DNA from: Parvularcula marina
GTDB lineage: Bacteria > Pseudomonadota > Alphaproteobacteria > Caulobacterales > Parvularculaceae
Length of the DNA stretch: 64,000 nt
Assembly (NCBI RefSeq): GCF_003399445.1
Contig: NZ_QUQO01000001.1
Location: forward strand, 2,167,001-2,231,000
Direction: 5' to 3'
Under the pieces are notes generated by a model that worked only from the letters and a program-made list of their open reading frames with translations, was not told where the DNA came from and did not search any database. The translations under genes were made by a program, and so were the position numbers. Within the stretch, counting starts at the first letter, position 1. Each line of letters starts with the position of its first letter. Below, piece by piece: positions 53,386-62,204 of this stretch.

Positions 53386-56109
53386 TTAGCGCGGCCGTTC
53401 CTTGTCCGGTTGCGGCTGGGGTTGGCGCTGCGGCTGCTGACGTTGAGGCGCAGGTTGTTGCCGCTGTGGTTGCTGCTGCGGTAGTCTTTCAAGCTGCCTG
53501 TTCGGCACTTCCTGCAGGCGGCGATTGATGACCGGGGGAGTATCCGCCACCACATCGATATTCTGTGTCGCGATCAACCGCTCGCCACGCAGCCAGTACT
53601 GGAGCTGGTAACGCCCGGCATTCTTCGGCGCGGTCAAGGTGACGGGATTGCCTTCACCTGCATAGGCCGCATCCATGAAGGACGATGCTCTCGCCCTTGG
53701 GGCCGAAATAGTGATCCGGTCATCCTTATGCCCCGGACCCTGCCAGCTTACCCGGAAGGTCTCGCCCGTCCGGACCTGCCGCGGGCCAGAAAGGTCCGCG
53801 CCGACATCGATCACATCGATGGGCTGGCGCGCAATGACCTCGCCGGACTGGCCCATGACATAGCGGACCTCATATCTGCCGGGCAGGAGGGGCACGCGGA
53901 TGGTCACGCGGCGGGCGTCGGAGATGCGCGCGGTTTCTTCTTCTCTCTGATCATTCGGCCGGGCGATGGCGATGTAATCGCCTCTCTGGCCGGGGCCCTG
54001 CCAGTCGACGACAAGATCGGTGCCGACATAGATCCGGCCATCGGTGCGCAGCCGTAAGCTGGCCTGAGCTGATCGCTTGATCGGCACGGTGACGACCTGC
54101 GTGACGCCCGGCAGGACAAGCATGCCCCGCACTTCGCCTCTGTCCCCGCTCGCGGTCGTTGCCCGGAAGTCATATGTGCCCGTCGGCAGCTCGATCGTGA
54201 TGCCGGAGCCTGAATCCTTGCCGCGATAGACGACGTCTTCCGTGCGGGTACGGACGACGATCCAGTCGATCGCCTCGCCGATTGGTTTCACGGTTGCGGC
54301 GTCGATCGCGAGAAGGCGGAAGCGCGCCAGTTTTTCTTCTTCTGCGACCTGTGGGGGTTCGGTTTCGTTCACGGAAGGTCCGCGATCCGTGACCGGCGGG
54401 TTGAGTTCAGGCGGGCGGCGCGTCGGATCGATAGTTGTCGATGGGCCGTCATCGATGATCGCGGGAGGCGATGTTTCTTGCGTCTGCTTGCGCTCGATCG
54501 TGACGATCACGGTCTGCGGGAAGCCCGGCTGGACCTCAACGCTGCGGGCCATGCCGCGCTCGCCGGTCGCGATCTGGGCGGTGAAATCATAGACGCCCGG
54601 CGCCACCTCAATGGTGATGCCGGTGCCGTTCCCCTTGCCGCGATAGACGGTCCGGCCGGTCTCACGGTTGGTGACGGTCCAGGCCACAGTGTCCCTGATC
54701 GGTGTGTCGGCCGCCGCATCGGTTGCGATGAGGCGCAGCTCGACCACTTCGTCAGCTTCCTCGATCACGGGCGGGGTGGCTTCGGTGACCGGCGGGCGTT
54801 CATCAATCGTTGCAGGAGGCGGGGTCTCCCGGACGGTTCGCCGCACCGGCACGACGACACCGCGCACTATGCCCGGCGCCAATGTCAGGCGGCGCAGATC
54901 CCCGCGCTCGCCAGCTTGGGTGATCACCACAAAATCATAGGTGCCCGGCGGGATATCGACGGTCAGGCCGTCGCCCGGCCCCTTGCCGCGATAGACCACG
55001 TCTTCGCTGTCACTGTTGATGATCAGCCATTCGACGTCTTCCTGAAGGCGCGCGCCGGTTTCAAGGTCGGTGGCGACGAGGCGAAGCCGCGCTGCTGCCG
55101 GTTCTTCCTCCACCTCTTCGACCGGCGCAGGCGGGCGCTCTTCAAGCGTCGCGGGCGGCGGGGTTTCCTCCACCGGCTCTTCAGTCTTGCGCTCGACCGG
55201 CACGGTGATGCTGCGCTCTGCGCCCGGATCGATGGTTATGCGCCGCGCGGCACCGCGCTCTTCGTCCTCTGTGATGACCACGAAATCATAAGTACCCGGT
55301 GCAATCTCGACATCGAGGCCGACGCCGGAGCCCGTGCCGCGATAGATGATGTCTTCGCTTTCGCTGCCGATGATCAGCCATTGAACATCCTCGCCGAGCG
55401 GCTCGCCCGTAGCGGCATCAGTTGCGACAAGCTGAACACTCGCATCGGTCTCCTCTTCGTCGGGGACAGCCGGCGGGGTCAGGCCGACAAGCTCGGTGAC
55501 TTCCGCCGGGCTGACGAGGCGGCCACCGGTAACCTCGGCGATGCATTTAAGCTCGGGGAGTTTGATCTCATCGCCGTCGCCCGCGGCAACGACATGCGCC
55601 GTAAAGCGCGCATTGGCGGCTTCGAGTTTCTTGGCGACCTCACACGGGTCGCGGAAGCACTGATCGCCGCCGTCGCTGAAAAGGACGATCTCGATCGGCC
55701 GGGCGCTGCCGGCATAGTCCTCGGCCACCTGTTCGATGGCGGAGGATAAGGGCGTGAAGCCGCGCGGGGTCGCATCGGCCAGCGTCTTGCGGACAAGCTC
55801 GCGGTCTCCGCCTAGGGGGACGGGTGTTTCAATTGAGCCGCAGAGCGTCCGAGAGCCGGGGCCGACCGTGACAAGGCCGACCCGCCGTCCGGCGGGCAGG
55901 CTGTCGAGGAGGCTGTTCGCAGCCTCGCGGGCAAGGTCGATCTTCGGCGTACCGTCGACTTCGACGAGCATGGAGGCTGAGCTGTCAAACAGGATGATGA
56001 CATCGCTGTCTTCCGCCAGCTGGCGTTCCTGCGCTGCAGCTGGGCCCAGCGCCAGAAGGACGAAGCCGATAAGGAAGAGGCATAAGCGGTTCAGTGCGGC
56101 ATGATGCAT
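53386..56109 (-). CDS. Secreted vWA-domain protein with four internal repeats
   Basis: A 907-residue protein with a Sec signal peptide (cut near residue 26). vWA domain about 33-212 with MIDAS DSSAS (D42, S44, S46), T119 in GFTPLSS and D146 in FSDGGD. Four homologous units follow at about 224-307, 340-423, 456-540 and 595-679, each running LxLxATDxxTGxPL-xWxI-VYRGKG-PGTYDF-ERGxxR-VPVxR, joined by Pro/Glu-rich linkers. Two Ig-like repeats come next (about 684-768, 769-855; DWQGPG, SWQGPG) and a Gln/Pro/Arg-rich tail. It is downstream of and 3 bases from the FecR-domain gene. Confidence 0.82.
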   Translation of the reverse strand: MHHAALNRLCLFLIGFVLLALGPAAAQERQLAEDSDVIILFDSSASMLVEVDGTPKIDLAREAANSLLDSLPAGRRVGLVTVGPGSRTLCGSIETPVPLGGDRELVRKTLADATPRGFTPLSSAIEQVAEDYAGSARPIEIVLFSDGGDQCFRDPCEVAKKLEAANARFTAHVVAAGDGDEIKLPELKCIAEVTGGRLVSPAEVTELVGLTPPAVPDEEETDASVQLVATDAATGEPLGEDVQWLIIGSESEDIIYRGTGSGVGLDVEIAPGTYDFVVITEDEERGAARRITIDPGAERSITVPVERKTEEPVEETPPPATLEERPPAPVEEVEEEPAAARLRLVATDLETGARLQEDVEWLIINSDSEDVVYRGKGPGDGLTVDIPPGTYDFVVITQAGERGDLRRLTLAPGIVRGVVVPVRRTVRETPPPATIDERPPVTEATPPVIEEADEVVELRLIATDAAADTPIRDTVAWTVTNRETGRTVYRGKGNGTGITIEVAPGVYDFTAQIATGERGMARSVEVQPGFPQTVIVTIERKQTQETSPPAIIDDGPSTTIDPTRRPPELNPPVTDRGPSVNETEPPQVAEEEKLARFRLLAIDAATVKPIGEAIDWIVVRTRTEDVVYRGKDSGSGITIELPTGTYDFRATTASGDRGEVRGMLVLPGVTQVVTVPIKRSAQASLRLRTDGRIYVGTDLVVDWQGPGQRGDYIAIARPNDQREEETARISDARRVTIRVPLLPGRYEVRYVMGQSGEVIARQPIDVIDVGADLSGPRQVRTGETFRVSWQGPGHKDDRITISAPRARASSFMDAAYAGEGNPVTLTAPKNAGRYQLQYWLRGERLIATQNIDVVADTPPVINRRLQEVPNRQLERLPQQQPQRQQPAPQRQQPQRQPQPQPDKERPR

Positions 56110-56112
56110 GGC

Positions 56113-56823
56113 TTATTCCTCCCCGTCCGGACGGAAATTATTGTCCGGGTTGAGAAGGGCCTCGAGTTCATCATCGAAGGTGGTCGAGGAGAGAAGCTCG
56201 AAAACTTCACTGCGCGAGAGATCCGTGCGCTTGACGGGCGCGGCATCTGGCCCCGCGACAAAGGCATAGTCGCCCTGATTGCTTAATGTGACTGTACCGG
56301 CTTCATTCGTGATCTCGACTTCGCCATAGATCAGGACCACATCAAGGCTGTCGCCCAGCTGGCGAATCCAGAAGTCTGTGCCTCTGATACCGATACTGGC
56401 AGCCGGCGTCTGAACAAGTAGGTCTTTTTCCTTGGCATTGCTGACATTGCCCGAGAGGATGCGCAGCGTACCGGTTACAAGGCTCATGCCGAATGTACCG
56501 ATCGTGCGCGGCTGGTAAACATATTCGTTGATAACAAGTTCAGTATGCGGCCCGACTGACAATTCTGTCTTGTCGATCAGCACAGCCCGCATCACGCCCG
56601 TTTCATTCGTGCGCAGCATATTGTTGATAAAGAAGCTGTCTTCGACCGCCGCGACCGAGCAGTCGCCATCTTCGGTGATGCAGATTTCCGACTGGGTCTG
56701 CTCGCGTTCGACGCGACCGATGCTGCCATCGGGATAGGTCTGTGGTTCTGAGAAATATTTATAGGCGTAAAAGCCGGTTGCCCCGAGCAGCGCCAGAATA
56801 AGCAGAAATAGCAGGCCTCGCAC
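56113..56823 (-). CDS. FecR-domain protein with N-terminal membrane anchor
   Basis: A 236-residue protein. One N-terminal transmembrane segment (LLFLLILALLGATGFYAYKYF), then a FecR-type beta domain: LIDKTELSVGPHTELVINEYVYQP, LVTGTLRILSGN and TPAASIGIRGTDFWI. An acidic C terminus follows. There is no sigma factor next to it, so it is not a canonical FecI partner; secreted FecR domains often bind polysaccharide or assemble surface complexes. It is first in a two-gene operon with the vWA-repeat protein. The pair stands between pyrH and frr in the opposite orientation. Confidence 0.82.
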   Translation of the reverse strand: MRGLLFLLILALLGATGFYAYKYFSEPQTYPDGSIGRVEREQTQSEICITEDGDCSVAAVEDSFFINNMLRTNETGVMRAVLIDKTELSVGPHTELVINEYVYQPRTIGTFGMSLVTGTLRILSGNVSNAKEKDLLVQTPAASIGIRGTDFWIRQLGDSLDVVLIYGEVEITNEAGTVTLSNQGDYAFVAGPDAAPVKRTDLSRSEVFELLSSTTFDDELEALLNPDNNFRPDGEE

Positions 56824-56989
56824 GACGTCTCCCCTTCTTCGTCGGCAGCAGAAAGGCCAGTTTTCTCCAATAACCGGCCAAACTCAAGCCATTGGCTCAC
56901 CTCTTTGACCGAGACGCTTTCGTTTGGTCCGGACTTCGTTCATAAGCCGCTACCTCAGGCACGACCGATATAAAGAAGGAACCGGAAAA

Positions 56990-57541
56990 ATGAGTGACGG
57001 CCCCGATATGAAGGAACTCGAAAAGCGGATGGATGGGGCAATTGCCTCGCTCAAGACCGAATATGCGGGCCTCCGCTCGGGCCGGGCCACCGTGAACCTC
57101 CTCGATCCGGTCATGGTCAATGCTTACGGCTCCGAAATGCCGCTGAATCAGTGCGGGACGGTCGGCGTGCCCGATCCGCGCACCCTGTCAGTGCAGGTCT
57201 GGGACAAGGGCCTCGTCGGCGCGGTTGAGAAGGCGATCCGCGATTCTGGGCTCGATCTGAACCCCGTGACCGATGGCCAGACCGTGCGCATCCCGATGCC
57301 CTCGATGACCGAGGAGCGCCGCAAGGATCTCGCCAAGATGACCGGCAAATATGCGGAGGCCGCGAAGGTCGCGATCCGCAATGTCCGCCGGGACGGCATG
57401 GAAGAAGCGAAAAAGGCCGAGGGCGTCTCTGAGGACGACCAGAAGAAGATGTCTGATGACGTGCAGAAACTGACCGACCGCAAGGTCAAGGAGGTCGATG
57501 ACATGCACGAGGCTAAGGAAAAAGAAATCATGCAGGTCTGA
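56990..57541 (+). CDS. frr: Ribosome recycling factor
   Basis: Splits post-termination ribosomes with EF-G. It has 183 residues, started at the ATG at 56990 (MSDGPDMKELEKRMDGAIASL) behind AGAAGGAA; an in-frame ATG at 56924 adds non-family sequence. LRSGRATVNLLDPV and IPMPSMTEERRKDLAKM are the signature blocks. uppS follows by 40 bases. Confidence 0.97.
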   Translation: MSDGPDMKELEKRMDGAIASLKTEYAGLRSGRATVNLLDPVMVNAYGSEMPLNQCGTVGVPDPRTLSVQVWDKGLVGAVEKAIRDSGLDLNPVTDGQTVRIPMPSMTEERRKDLAKMTGKYAEAAKVAIRNVRRDGMEEAKKAEGVSEDDQKKMSDDVQKLTDRKVKEVDDMHEAKEKEIMQV

Positions 57542-57581
57542 GGGGCATGCCCTTCGGAAATCTGCATAAGGATCTTATGTC

Positions 57582-58358
57582 ATGGTGCTGAGCCAGACAG
57601 CCCGCTTTGCGGGACGCATGTTCGACAAGGCGAAGGGCTCAGAAGAGCCCGACGCCGAAAAACCCCTGCGCCATGTGGCGATCATCATGGATGGCAATGG
57701 CCGCTGGGCGAGCCGCGAGGGCGTCACGCGCCTCAAGGGCCACCAGCAGGGGGTCGAGGCGGCGCGCGGCGCGGTCGAAATGGCAAAGGAGCTGGGGCTC
57801 ACCCATCTAACGCTTTACAGCTTCTCGACAGAGAACTGGTCGCGGCCTGACTGGGAGGTGCAGCACCTTCTCAACCTGTTGCGGCAGTTCTTTGCCAAAG
57901 ACCTCAAAAAGCTCGCCGATCAGGGCATCCGTGTAAAGATTATCGGGGATCGAGATACGCTGCCCGATGATATTCGCGGCCATGTCGAGGAAGCAGAGGC
58001 GCGGACGGCGGATAATCCGGGCTACACGCTGCAGATCGCCTTTAACTATGGCGGGCGGGACGAACTTGTCCGGGCCGTGACGAAAATTGCCAGCCGCGCG
58101 GCGGCAGGTCAGCTTGATCCTGCCGATATTGACGAGGCGGTGCTTTCCAACGCGCTCGATACGGGCGGCGCGCCGGACCCGGATCTGATCATCCGTACCT
58201 CAGGCGAGCAGCGGATTTCGAACTTCCTGTTGTGGCAGGCGGCCTATGCCGAGTTCGTCTTCCTTGACTGTTTCTGGCCGGACTTCACGCGCGAGGAATT
58301 CCTCGGCGCGGTCGAGCAATACCAGGCCCGCACAAGGCGCTTCGGCGCACGGCCATAA
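57582..58358 (+). CDS. uppS: Undecaprenyl (isoprenyl) diphosphate synthase
   Basis: Makes the C55 lipid carrier used for peptidoglycan and polysaccharides. It has 258 residues. Catalytic Asp in HVAIIMDGNGRWASREG, then YSFSTENWSRP, IAFNYGGRDEL and IIRTSGEQRISNFLLWQ. In the usual order cdsA follows directly; here four unrelated genes and an ECF pair intervene. Confidence 0.96.
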   Translation: MVLSQTARFAGRMFDKAKGSEEPDAEKPLRHVAIIMDGNGRWASREGVTRLKGHQQGVEAARGAVEMAKELGLTHLTLYSFSTENWSRPDWEVQHLLNLLRQFFAKDLKKLADQGIRVKIIGDRDTLPDDIRGHVEEAEARTADNPGYTLQIAFNYGGRDELVRAVTKIASRAAAGQLDPADIDEAVLSNALDTGGAPDPDLIIRTSGEQRISNFLLWQAAYAEFVFLDCFWPDFTREEFLGAVEQYQARTRRFGARP

Positions 58359-58600
58359 CTCCAGCGTTAGGCCGAAGAAGCGCTATTTTTCGGCCTTCGT
58401 CCGACATTTTTAGAAACTTGCCGTTTTATTAAATTGCGCCACCATTCCCGTTGGCGCAACCTTTCCGTGCATATCGGTGAGGTGATCGCGTTTCGTTTTA
58501 TAATCCAGAAATTTAGCGGGAATTCCCCCAAATAGTTCCGCCTCTGCCGATGACCACATTGAGCGCCTCTATTGGTGCTTGAACGGTAGAGGAAGCAACG
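58359..58600 (+). promoter_or_regulatory. AT-richer spacer with possible promoter of the sigma-like gene
   Basis: A perfect 8-bp hairpin AGGCCGAA/TTCGGCCT (58369-58396) directly after uppS may end or protect that mRNA, though no T tract follows. Further on, a perfect -10 TATAAT (58499-58504) faces the sigma-like gene, but I see no good -35 at the proper distance. Composition is clearly poorer in GC than uppS. Confidence 0.4.
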
Positions 58601-59287
58601 ATGAGCGAGCTCAGAACTATCGAGCAACGCCGCCTTTATAATGAGGCGTATGCTCGGATGTCCCAAATTGTTCGATCATTCAGAATCTGCCCGCGTCATG
58701 ATCAGCATGCCGTGCAGCAAATCACCAACGATGTGTTTCTTGTCTGGTGTGAGCGCCGTAAAAACCACGTGCATCCCTGGGCAGATGAGGATCACGAATT
58801 TCTCTGGACGACATCAGTCGCCAAAAACAAGATCATCGATTTCCTGCGCTCGGAAGGACGTTGGCGAGAGCGCAATGTTCAAATGGATGATCCCATTGAT
58901 CCGCTAGCAGAGGGTTGTGCCGATTCAGCCATTGTGGCGCAGGGTGGGGACTTGCAGGTCTCCGAACCTGCATTACTGAAATTCTGTCGGCTGCCTTTGG
59001 AGCGCCTGTTTCGCGCCATCGAAAAGGAATGTCACTTCACTGCGATTATCGTCAGCAGGCGATGGATAGATCCAGCAACTTGCACGGTCATTTCCCGTGA
59101 CAAGAGTGCAGAAAAAATCGCGATAGCATTGAGTGCTAATCGCCATGTTGGGCGGGTAACCCCAGACCAGGTGCGGGAGGTTGATCGACTATTCAGGAGA
59201 CTGATTGAAGATTGTGACCTGCTAGATCGAGTTGTGGCGGGAACTGAACCGAGCGGATGGCTCGCGCGGGTGCGCGACCACCGATAA
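58601..59287 (+). CDS. Divergent sigma-factor-like protein (region 2 only clear)
   Basis: A 228-residue protein. Residues about 13-95 read like sigma-70 regions 2.1-2.4: AYARMSQIVRSF, QITNDVFLVWCERR, then WTTSVAKNKIIDFLRSEGRW, where the core-binding and -10-recognition helices would lie. A normal region 4 is not visible; a weak SAEKIAIALSA stretch in the C-terminal third may be a decayed one. It could be a divergent ECF sigma factor or a regulator derived from one. The DNA is low in GC. It lies 31 bases upstream of a second unknown gene, probably a partner. Confidence 0.6.
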   Translation: MSELRTIEQRRLYNEAYARMSQIVRSFRICPRHDQHAVQQITNDVFLVWCERRKNHVHPWADEDHEFLWTTSVAKNKIIDFLRSEGRWRERNVQMDDPIDPLAEGCADSAIVAQGGDLQVSEPALLKFCRLPLERLFRAIEKECHFTAIIVSRRWIDPATCTVISRDKSAEKIAIALSANRHVGRVTPDQVREVDRLFRRLIEDCDLLDRVVAGTEPSGWLARVRDHR

Positions 59288-59318
59288 TTTCGCATATGGG
59301 ATTGATGGAGAAATACCC

Positions 59319-60179
59319 ATGAGTAATGGACATTTGTTTGATAATTCGGCGACTGCCCTCTTGAGGAGTGATTGTCCGTACGATGAAGGAGATGAGGGTA
59401 TTAAGTTCCTCTCATCAAGCGAGATCATCCGCGCGCAATTGGCAGTTTCGGCGCCGCAGGTGGTTTTCACTGAGGATGAACGATATGACATCGAAGGGGA
59501 TGTGACGCAGCGCCCGGTGCAGATTTCGGAAGGTGCCCAGAAGAAAGACGTTCTGGACGAACTTTTCTACGCTGGTGGCGACAGGGCCGATGTGCGGGAC
59601 AATGCGCTGACGAAACGTACCGTCACGCGAATCAAGGATATGGCACAGGCGGGAGCCTGTTTTCGTGTTTTCAGGGCTATGCTTCGTCAGGAGCCCTTTC
59701 TTCTTTCCTCTGCGGCATCAATTCGCCCGGAGAAGTTTGAGGATTGGGAGATCCGTGCAAATCCGTGGCGTGTTTCTGGGCTTCGTATCCTTTTGAATGA
59801 CGCTCTGCTTGCGATTCCTCGCCGCCGCCGCCGTGGTCTTCTCGAGAAGGCGTATGTTTATGATTCAAGCCTGACATTTCTTACGAGGGCGCCACGCGGG
59901 CTGGTCAGTTATGGTCGTCCGACTCTCGTAACTGATGCGGCTGAAACGTCGGCCGATGAAGCGTTCTGGACACAGATGAGAGAAGCTGTCTGCTTTGCGG
60001 CGATTGGCAGTGATTCTGCCGTGGCGGTCGTTGCGCAACGCATCGAGAATGATCGTGTGGAGATTACGATGTCGAGCGTTGAGGTTGACGGAGCTGACAT
60101 TTTTGATCCTGATGAATGCTGGGTTACAAAGGATGTGATGCTCAGCATTTTCGGCTGCAACGGAAGCGAGGAGCCGTGA
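59319..60179 (+). CDS. Hypothetical protein, likely partner of the sigma-like protein
   Basis: A 286-residue protein from the ATG at 59319 (GGAG nine bases upstream). No signal peptide or membrane segment; mixed alpha/beta; a basic patch IPRRRRRGLLEKAY near residue 165. I recognise no domain. It is co-directional with the sigma-like gene, shares its lower GC and is followed by a strong terminator, so the two form one transcription unit. A cytoplasmic anti-sigma or effector role is only a guess. Confidence 0.55.
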   Translation: MSNGHLFDNSATALLRSDCPYDEGDEGIKFLSSSEIIRAQLAVSAPQVVFTEDERYDIEGDVTQRPVQISEGAQKKDVLDELFYAGGDRADVRDNALTKRTVTRIKDMAQAGACFRVFRAMLRQEPFLLSSAASIRPEKFEDWEIRANPWRVSGLRILLNDALLAIPRRRRRGLLEKAYVYDSSLTFLTRAPRGLVSYGRPTLVTDAAETSADEAFWTQMREAVCFAAIGSDSAVAVVAQRIENDRVEITMSSVEVDGADIFDPDECWVTKDVMLSIFGCNGSEEP

Positions 60180-60202
60180 AGGCTTAGGATTCATTCCTGT
60201 CA

Positions 60203-60235
60203 AAAAACGCCGCTGCGATTTGCAGCGGCGTTTTT
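60203..60235 (+). terminator. Terminator of the sigma-like two-gene unit
   Basis: A long perfect stem: AAAAACGCCGCTGC (60203-60216) with GCAGCGGCGTTTTT (60222-60235), loop of 5. T-rich on the plus strand and A-rich before the stem, so it could act both ways. Confidence 0.9.
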
Positions 60236-60349
60236 ATTTATTCTTACACGTATTACATGTGGTGGCGGTGTTGTTCTCCCCAAAGGAGAGGGGTGCTGGG
60301 CGATATTGAAATTGATGAGGCGGAATCAGTCAGCGATGAGGAGGCGGGA

Positions 60350-60859
60350 ATGAAGCGGCATCAATACATATTTGGAATCACTATGCGCTTACTTCTGGTT
60401 TTGCTGGTACCAGCATTGCTGAGAATGAGTGGCTGGGTCACCATCGGTAATATTCCATCATGGTTGCCGGAATTTATTCTGATTACAGAGTTGGCGATCC
60501 TGACCTGTGCAGCCATGTGGTGGATTGGCTCGAAGGCTGTCGTGTATATTCTCAAAAGTCGTCTTGGTAGAGACCATCAATCAAGTGCGGATGCCTATCT
60601 CGACATTTTCATGTTCTGGGTCATGTGCGGATCAGTGCAGCTTCTGCTCCGGACGGCTGGCTTTCTGGCCATAATACTTTCGCCAGTCCCGACCAGTGAC
60701 GCTTCATTTCTTGAAATGATGCCAATGGTTGCGGGGGTCTTATGTGCATTTCTGGGCAGTTTCCCGGTGAAGGGGAAGCTAGCGCGACTGCAGGTCAGGA
60801 GACACCGGGATCTGTTTGACGACAGGCATCTCCGATCTTTCGGTCCGCGAGAGAGCTGA
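60350..60859 (+). CDS. Four-helix membrane protein, unknown
   Basis: A 169-residue protein from the ATG at 60350, whose AGGAGG ribosome-binding site lies 6-11 bases upstream; an in-frame ATG at 60257 is less likely. Four hydrophobic segments (about 12-28, 38-60, 80-106 and 118-138) and a basic cytoplasmic tail (RLQVRRHRDLF). No family recognised. It is flanked by terminators on both sides, so it is a single-gene unit in the low-GC island. Confidence 0.6.
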   Translation: MKRHQYIFGITMRLLLVLLVPALLRMSGWVTIGNIPSWLPEFILITELAILTCAAMWWIGSKAVVYILKSRLGRDHQSSADAYLDIFMFWVMCGSVQLLLRTAGFLAIILSPVPTSDASFLEMMPMVAGVLCAFLGSFPVKGKLARLQVRRHRDLFDDRHLRSFGPRES

Positions 60860-60887
60860 AAATGCAGTGTCAGAGTCAAGCAAGACG

Positions 60888-60916
60888 AAGAAGGCCCAGA
60901 AACGGGCCTTCTTTTT
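60888..60916 (+). terminator. Terminator after the membrane protein gene
   Basis: A 10-bp perfect stem AAGAAGGCCC (60888-60897) / GGGCCTTCTT (60904-60913) with a T6 run, about 30 bases after the stop codon and just upstream of the ECF promoter. Confidence 0.85.
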
Positions 60917-60937
60917 TACGTGGCATTCCCGCCCCAT

Positions 60938-60962
60938 GTAACCTCTGCGGCGGCACGGCGAA
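60938..60962 (+). promoter_or_regulatory. ECF sigma (SigF-type) promoter of the sigF-nrsF operon
   Basis: GTAACC (60938-60943), a 15-base spacer and CGAA (60959-60962), 45 bases before the sigma factor ATG. Caulobacter SigF, which pairs with an NrsF anti-sigma, is described as using GTAACC/CGAA elements about 16 bases apart. The match implies autoregulation. The spacer is one base short of what I recall, hence moderate confidence. Confidence 0.55.
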
Positions 60963-61006
60963 TAAGCCGTTGAAACCGGCATCGCGGGAGCGCGGCGAGG
61001 GAGAGC

Positions 61007-61579
61007 ATGGAAGTTGTGAAGTTTCCAGAACAGAGCAAGCGGCGGGTGCCGGGTATCGACCTTGCGCCTGTTGGTGAGCTCATGGCGCGCGCCCAGAAAG
61101 GCGACAAGAGAGCCTATAATGAGGCGCTGACCCAGTGCGAGGCATGGTTGAAAACCTATCTGCCGCGCCGGCTGGCGCCCGAACATGTCGAGGACGCGAT
61201 TCAGGAGACCCTGCTCGCCGTCCACAGGAAACGCCACACCTACGATCCATCGAGACCCTTCCCGCCATGGTTCGTTGCGATCGCCCGGTTCAAATGGCTC
61301 GACCGGCTGCGCAGCCATTACCGGCATGAGCAGAGTGAGCTGCATGACGATCACGGGATCGACAGTCATGAAGAGACAGTCCTCTCTCGGATCGTGCTCG
61401 AGAATGTGCTCGGCCATCTGCCGGAGGCGCAGGCGACGGTCCTGAAACTTGCCAAGATCGAGGGCCGATCGGTTGAGGAAATCTCCATGGCGACGGGACA
61501 AAGTGCCTCCCTCGTCAAAGTCAATATCCACCGGGCACGGAAGAAACTGATGAAACTGTTGGAGAAATCGTATGAGTAG
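61007..61579 (+). CDS. ECF sigma factor (SigF-like, DUF1109-associated)
   Basis: A 190-residue ECF sigma factor. Region 2: MARAQKGDKRAYNEALTQCE, AIQETLLAVHRKRHTYDPSRPF, WFVAIARFKWLDRLRS. Region 4: LGHLPEAQATVLKLAKIEGRSVEEISMATGQS and VKVNIHRARKKL. Its end overlaps the anti-sigma gene by 8 bases. The Caulobacter counterpart responds to heavy metals (chromate, cadmium) through the anti-sigma; by analogy this one may sense metals or oxidants. Confidence 0.9.
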   Translation: MEVVKFPEQSKRRVPGIDLAPVGELMARAQKGDKRAYNEALTQCEAWLKTYLPRRLAPEHVEDAIQETLLAVHRKRHTYDPSRPFPPWFVAIARFKWLDRLRSHYRHEQSELHDDHGIDSHEETVLSRIVLENVLGHLPEAQATVLKLAKIEGRSVEEISMATGQSASLVKVNIHRARKKLMKLLEKSYE

Positions 61580-62204
61580 TGATTTCATCAATGGCCTGAC
61601 CGCCACCGCTGAACCTGTCGCCCGGCGCCATGCCGGGCTTGAGCTGCTTGCTGTTCTGGCTGTCGCCGCGATCGAGCTGGTCGGTTTCACCTACTTTTTT
61701 GATTCGCAGATTCTGGCGGCGGCCTATGCGGCCGACCCTGTCCGCATGACGGCGAAGTTCGTGATTTTCGGCGCACTGGCCGTGGCGGCGATCACGCTGG
61801 CGATTCTGTCGCTTAATCCGGCGGCAAAGCGGATCGGCGAGGGGACACTGGCAATCATTCTGAGCGTGCTTGCGGCATCGATCCTCGTCTTTGATTTCAC
61901 TTGGCGAGGCAGTTTCTCAGCGAGCTTTGTGCCGTCTGCGGGAATGCATTGTGCCATCTCGGTTGCGAGCCTTGCGCTGCCGGTCACGCTGGTCCTTGGT
62001 ATGCTGATGATGCAGGGTGCTTCGACCCAGCCGGGCCGCTCGGCCTTCCTTGCGGGGCTTGCGGGCGGGGCCTTCGGTGCCTTTGTCTTCTCGCTTCAAT
62101 GCCCGATGGTCTCGATCTGGTATCTGGGTCTCTGGTACGGCGCGGGCATCGCGGTCGTCTCGGCTGCCTCCTATCTGCTGATGCCGAAATTCATTCGCTG
62201 GTAA
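61572..62204 (+). CDS. nrsF: DUF1109/NrsF family anti-sigma factor
   Basis: A 210-residue inner membrane protein with six hydrophobic helices of DUF1109 type. Two cysteines sit where the family conserves them (C127 in AGMHCAISV, C177 in SLQCPMVSIW); in Caulobacter NrsF such cysteines are needed for the metal response. The ATG lies inside the end of the sigma gene, ensuring balanced synthesis of sigma and anti-sigma. Confidence 0.87.
   Translation: MSSDFINGLTATAEPVARRHAGLELLAVLAVAAIELVGFTYFFDSQILAAAYAADPVRMTAKFVIFGALAVAAITLAILSLNPAAKRIGEGTLAIILSVLAASILVFDFTWRGSFSASFVPSAGMHCAISVASLALPVTLVLGMLMMQGASTQPGRSAFLAGLAGGAFGAFVFSLQCPMVSIWYLGLWYGAGIAVVSAASYLLMPKFIRW

Noticed and set aside
54478-55749. 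423-codon plus-strand frame opposite the vWA-repeat gene
   Set aside because: It mirrors the repeats of the real gene on the other strand and has no ribosome-binding site or family motif.
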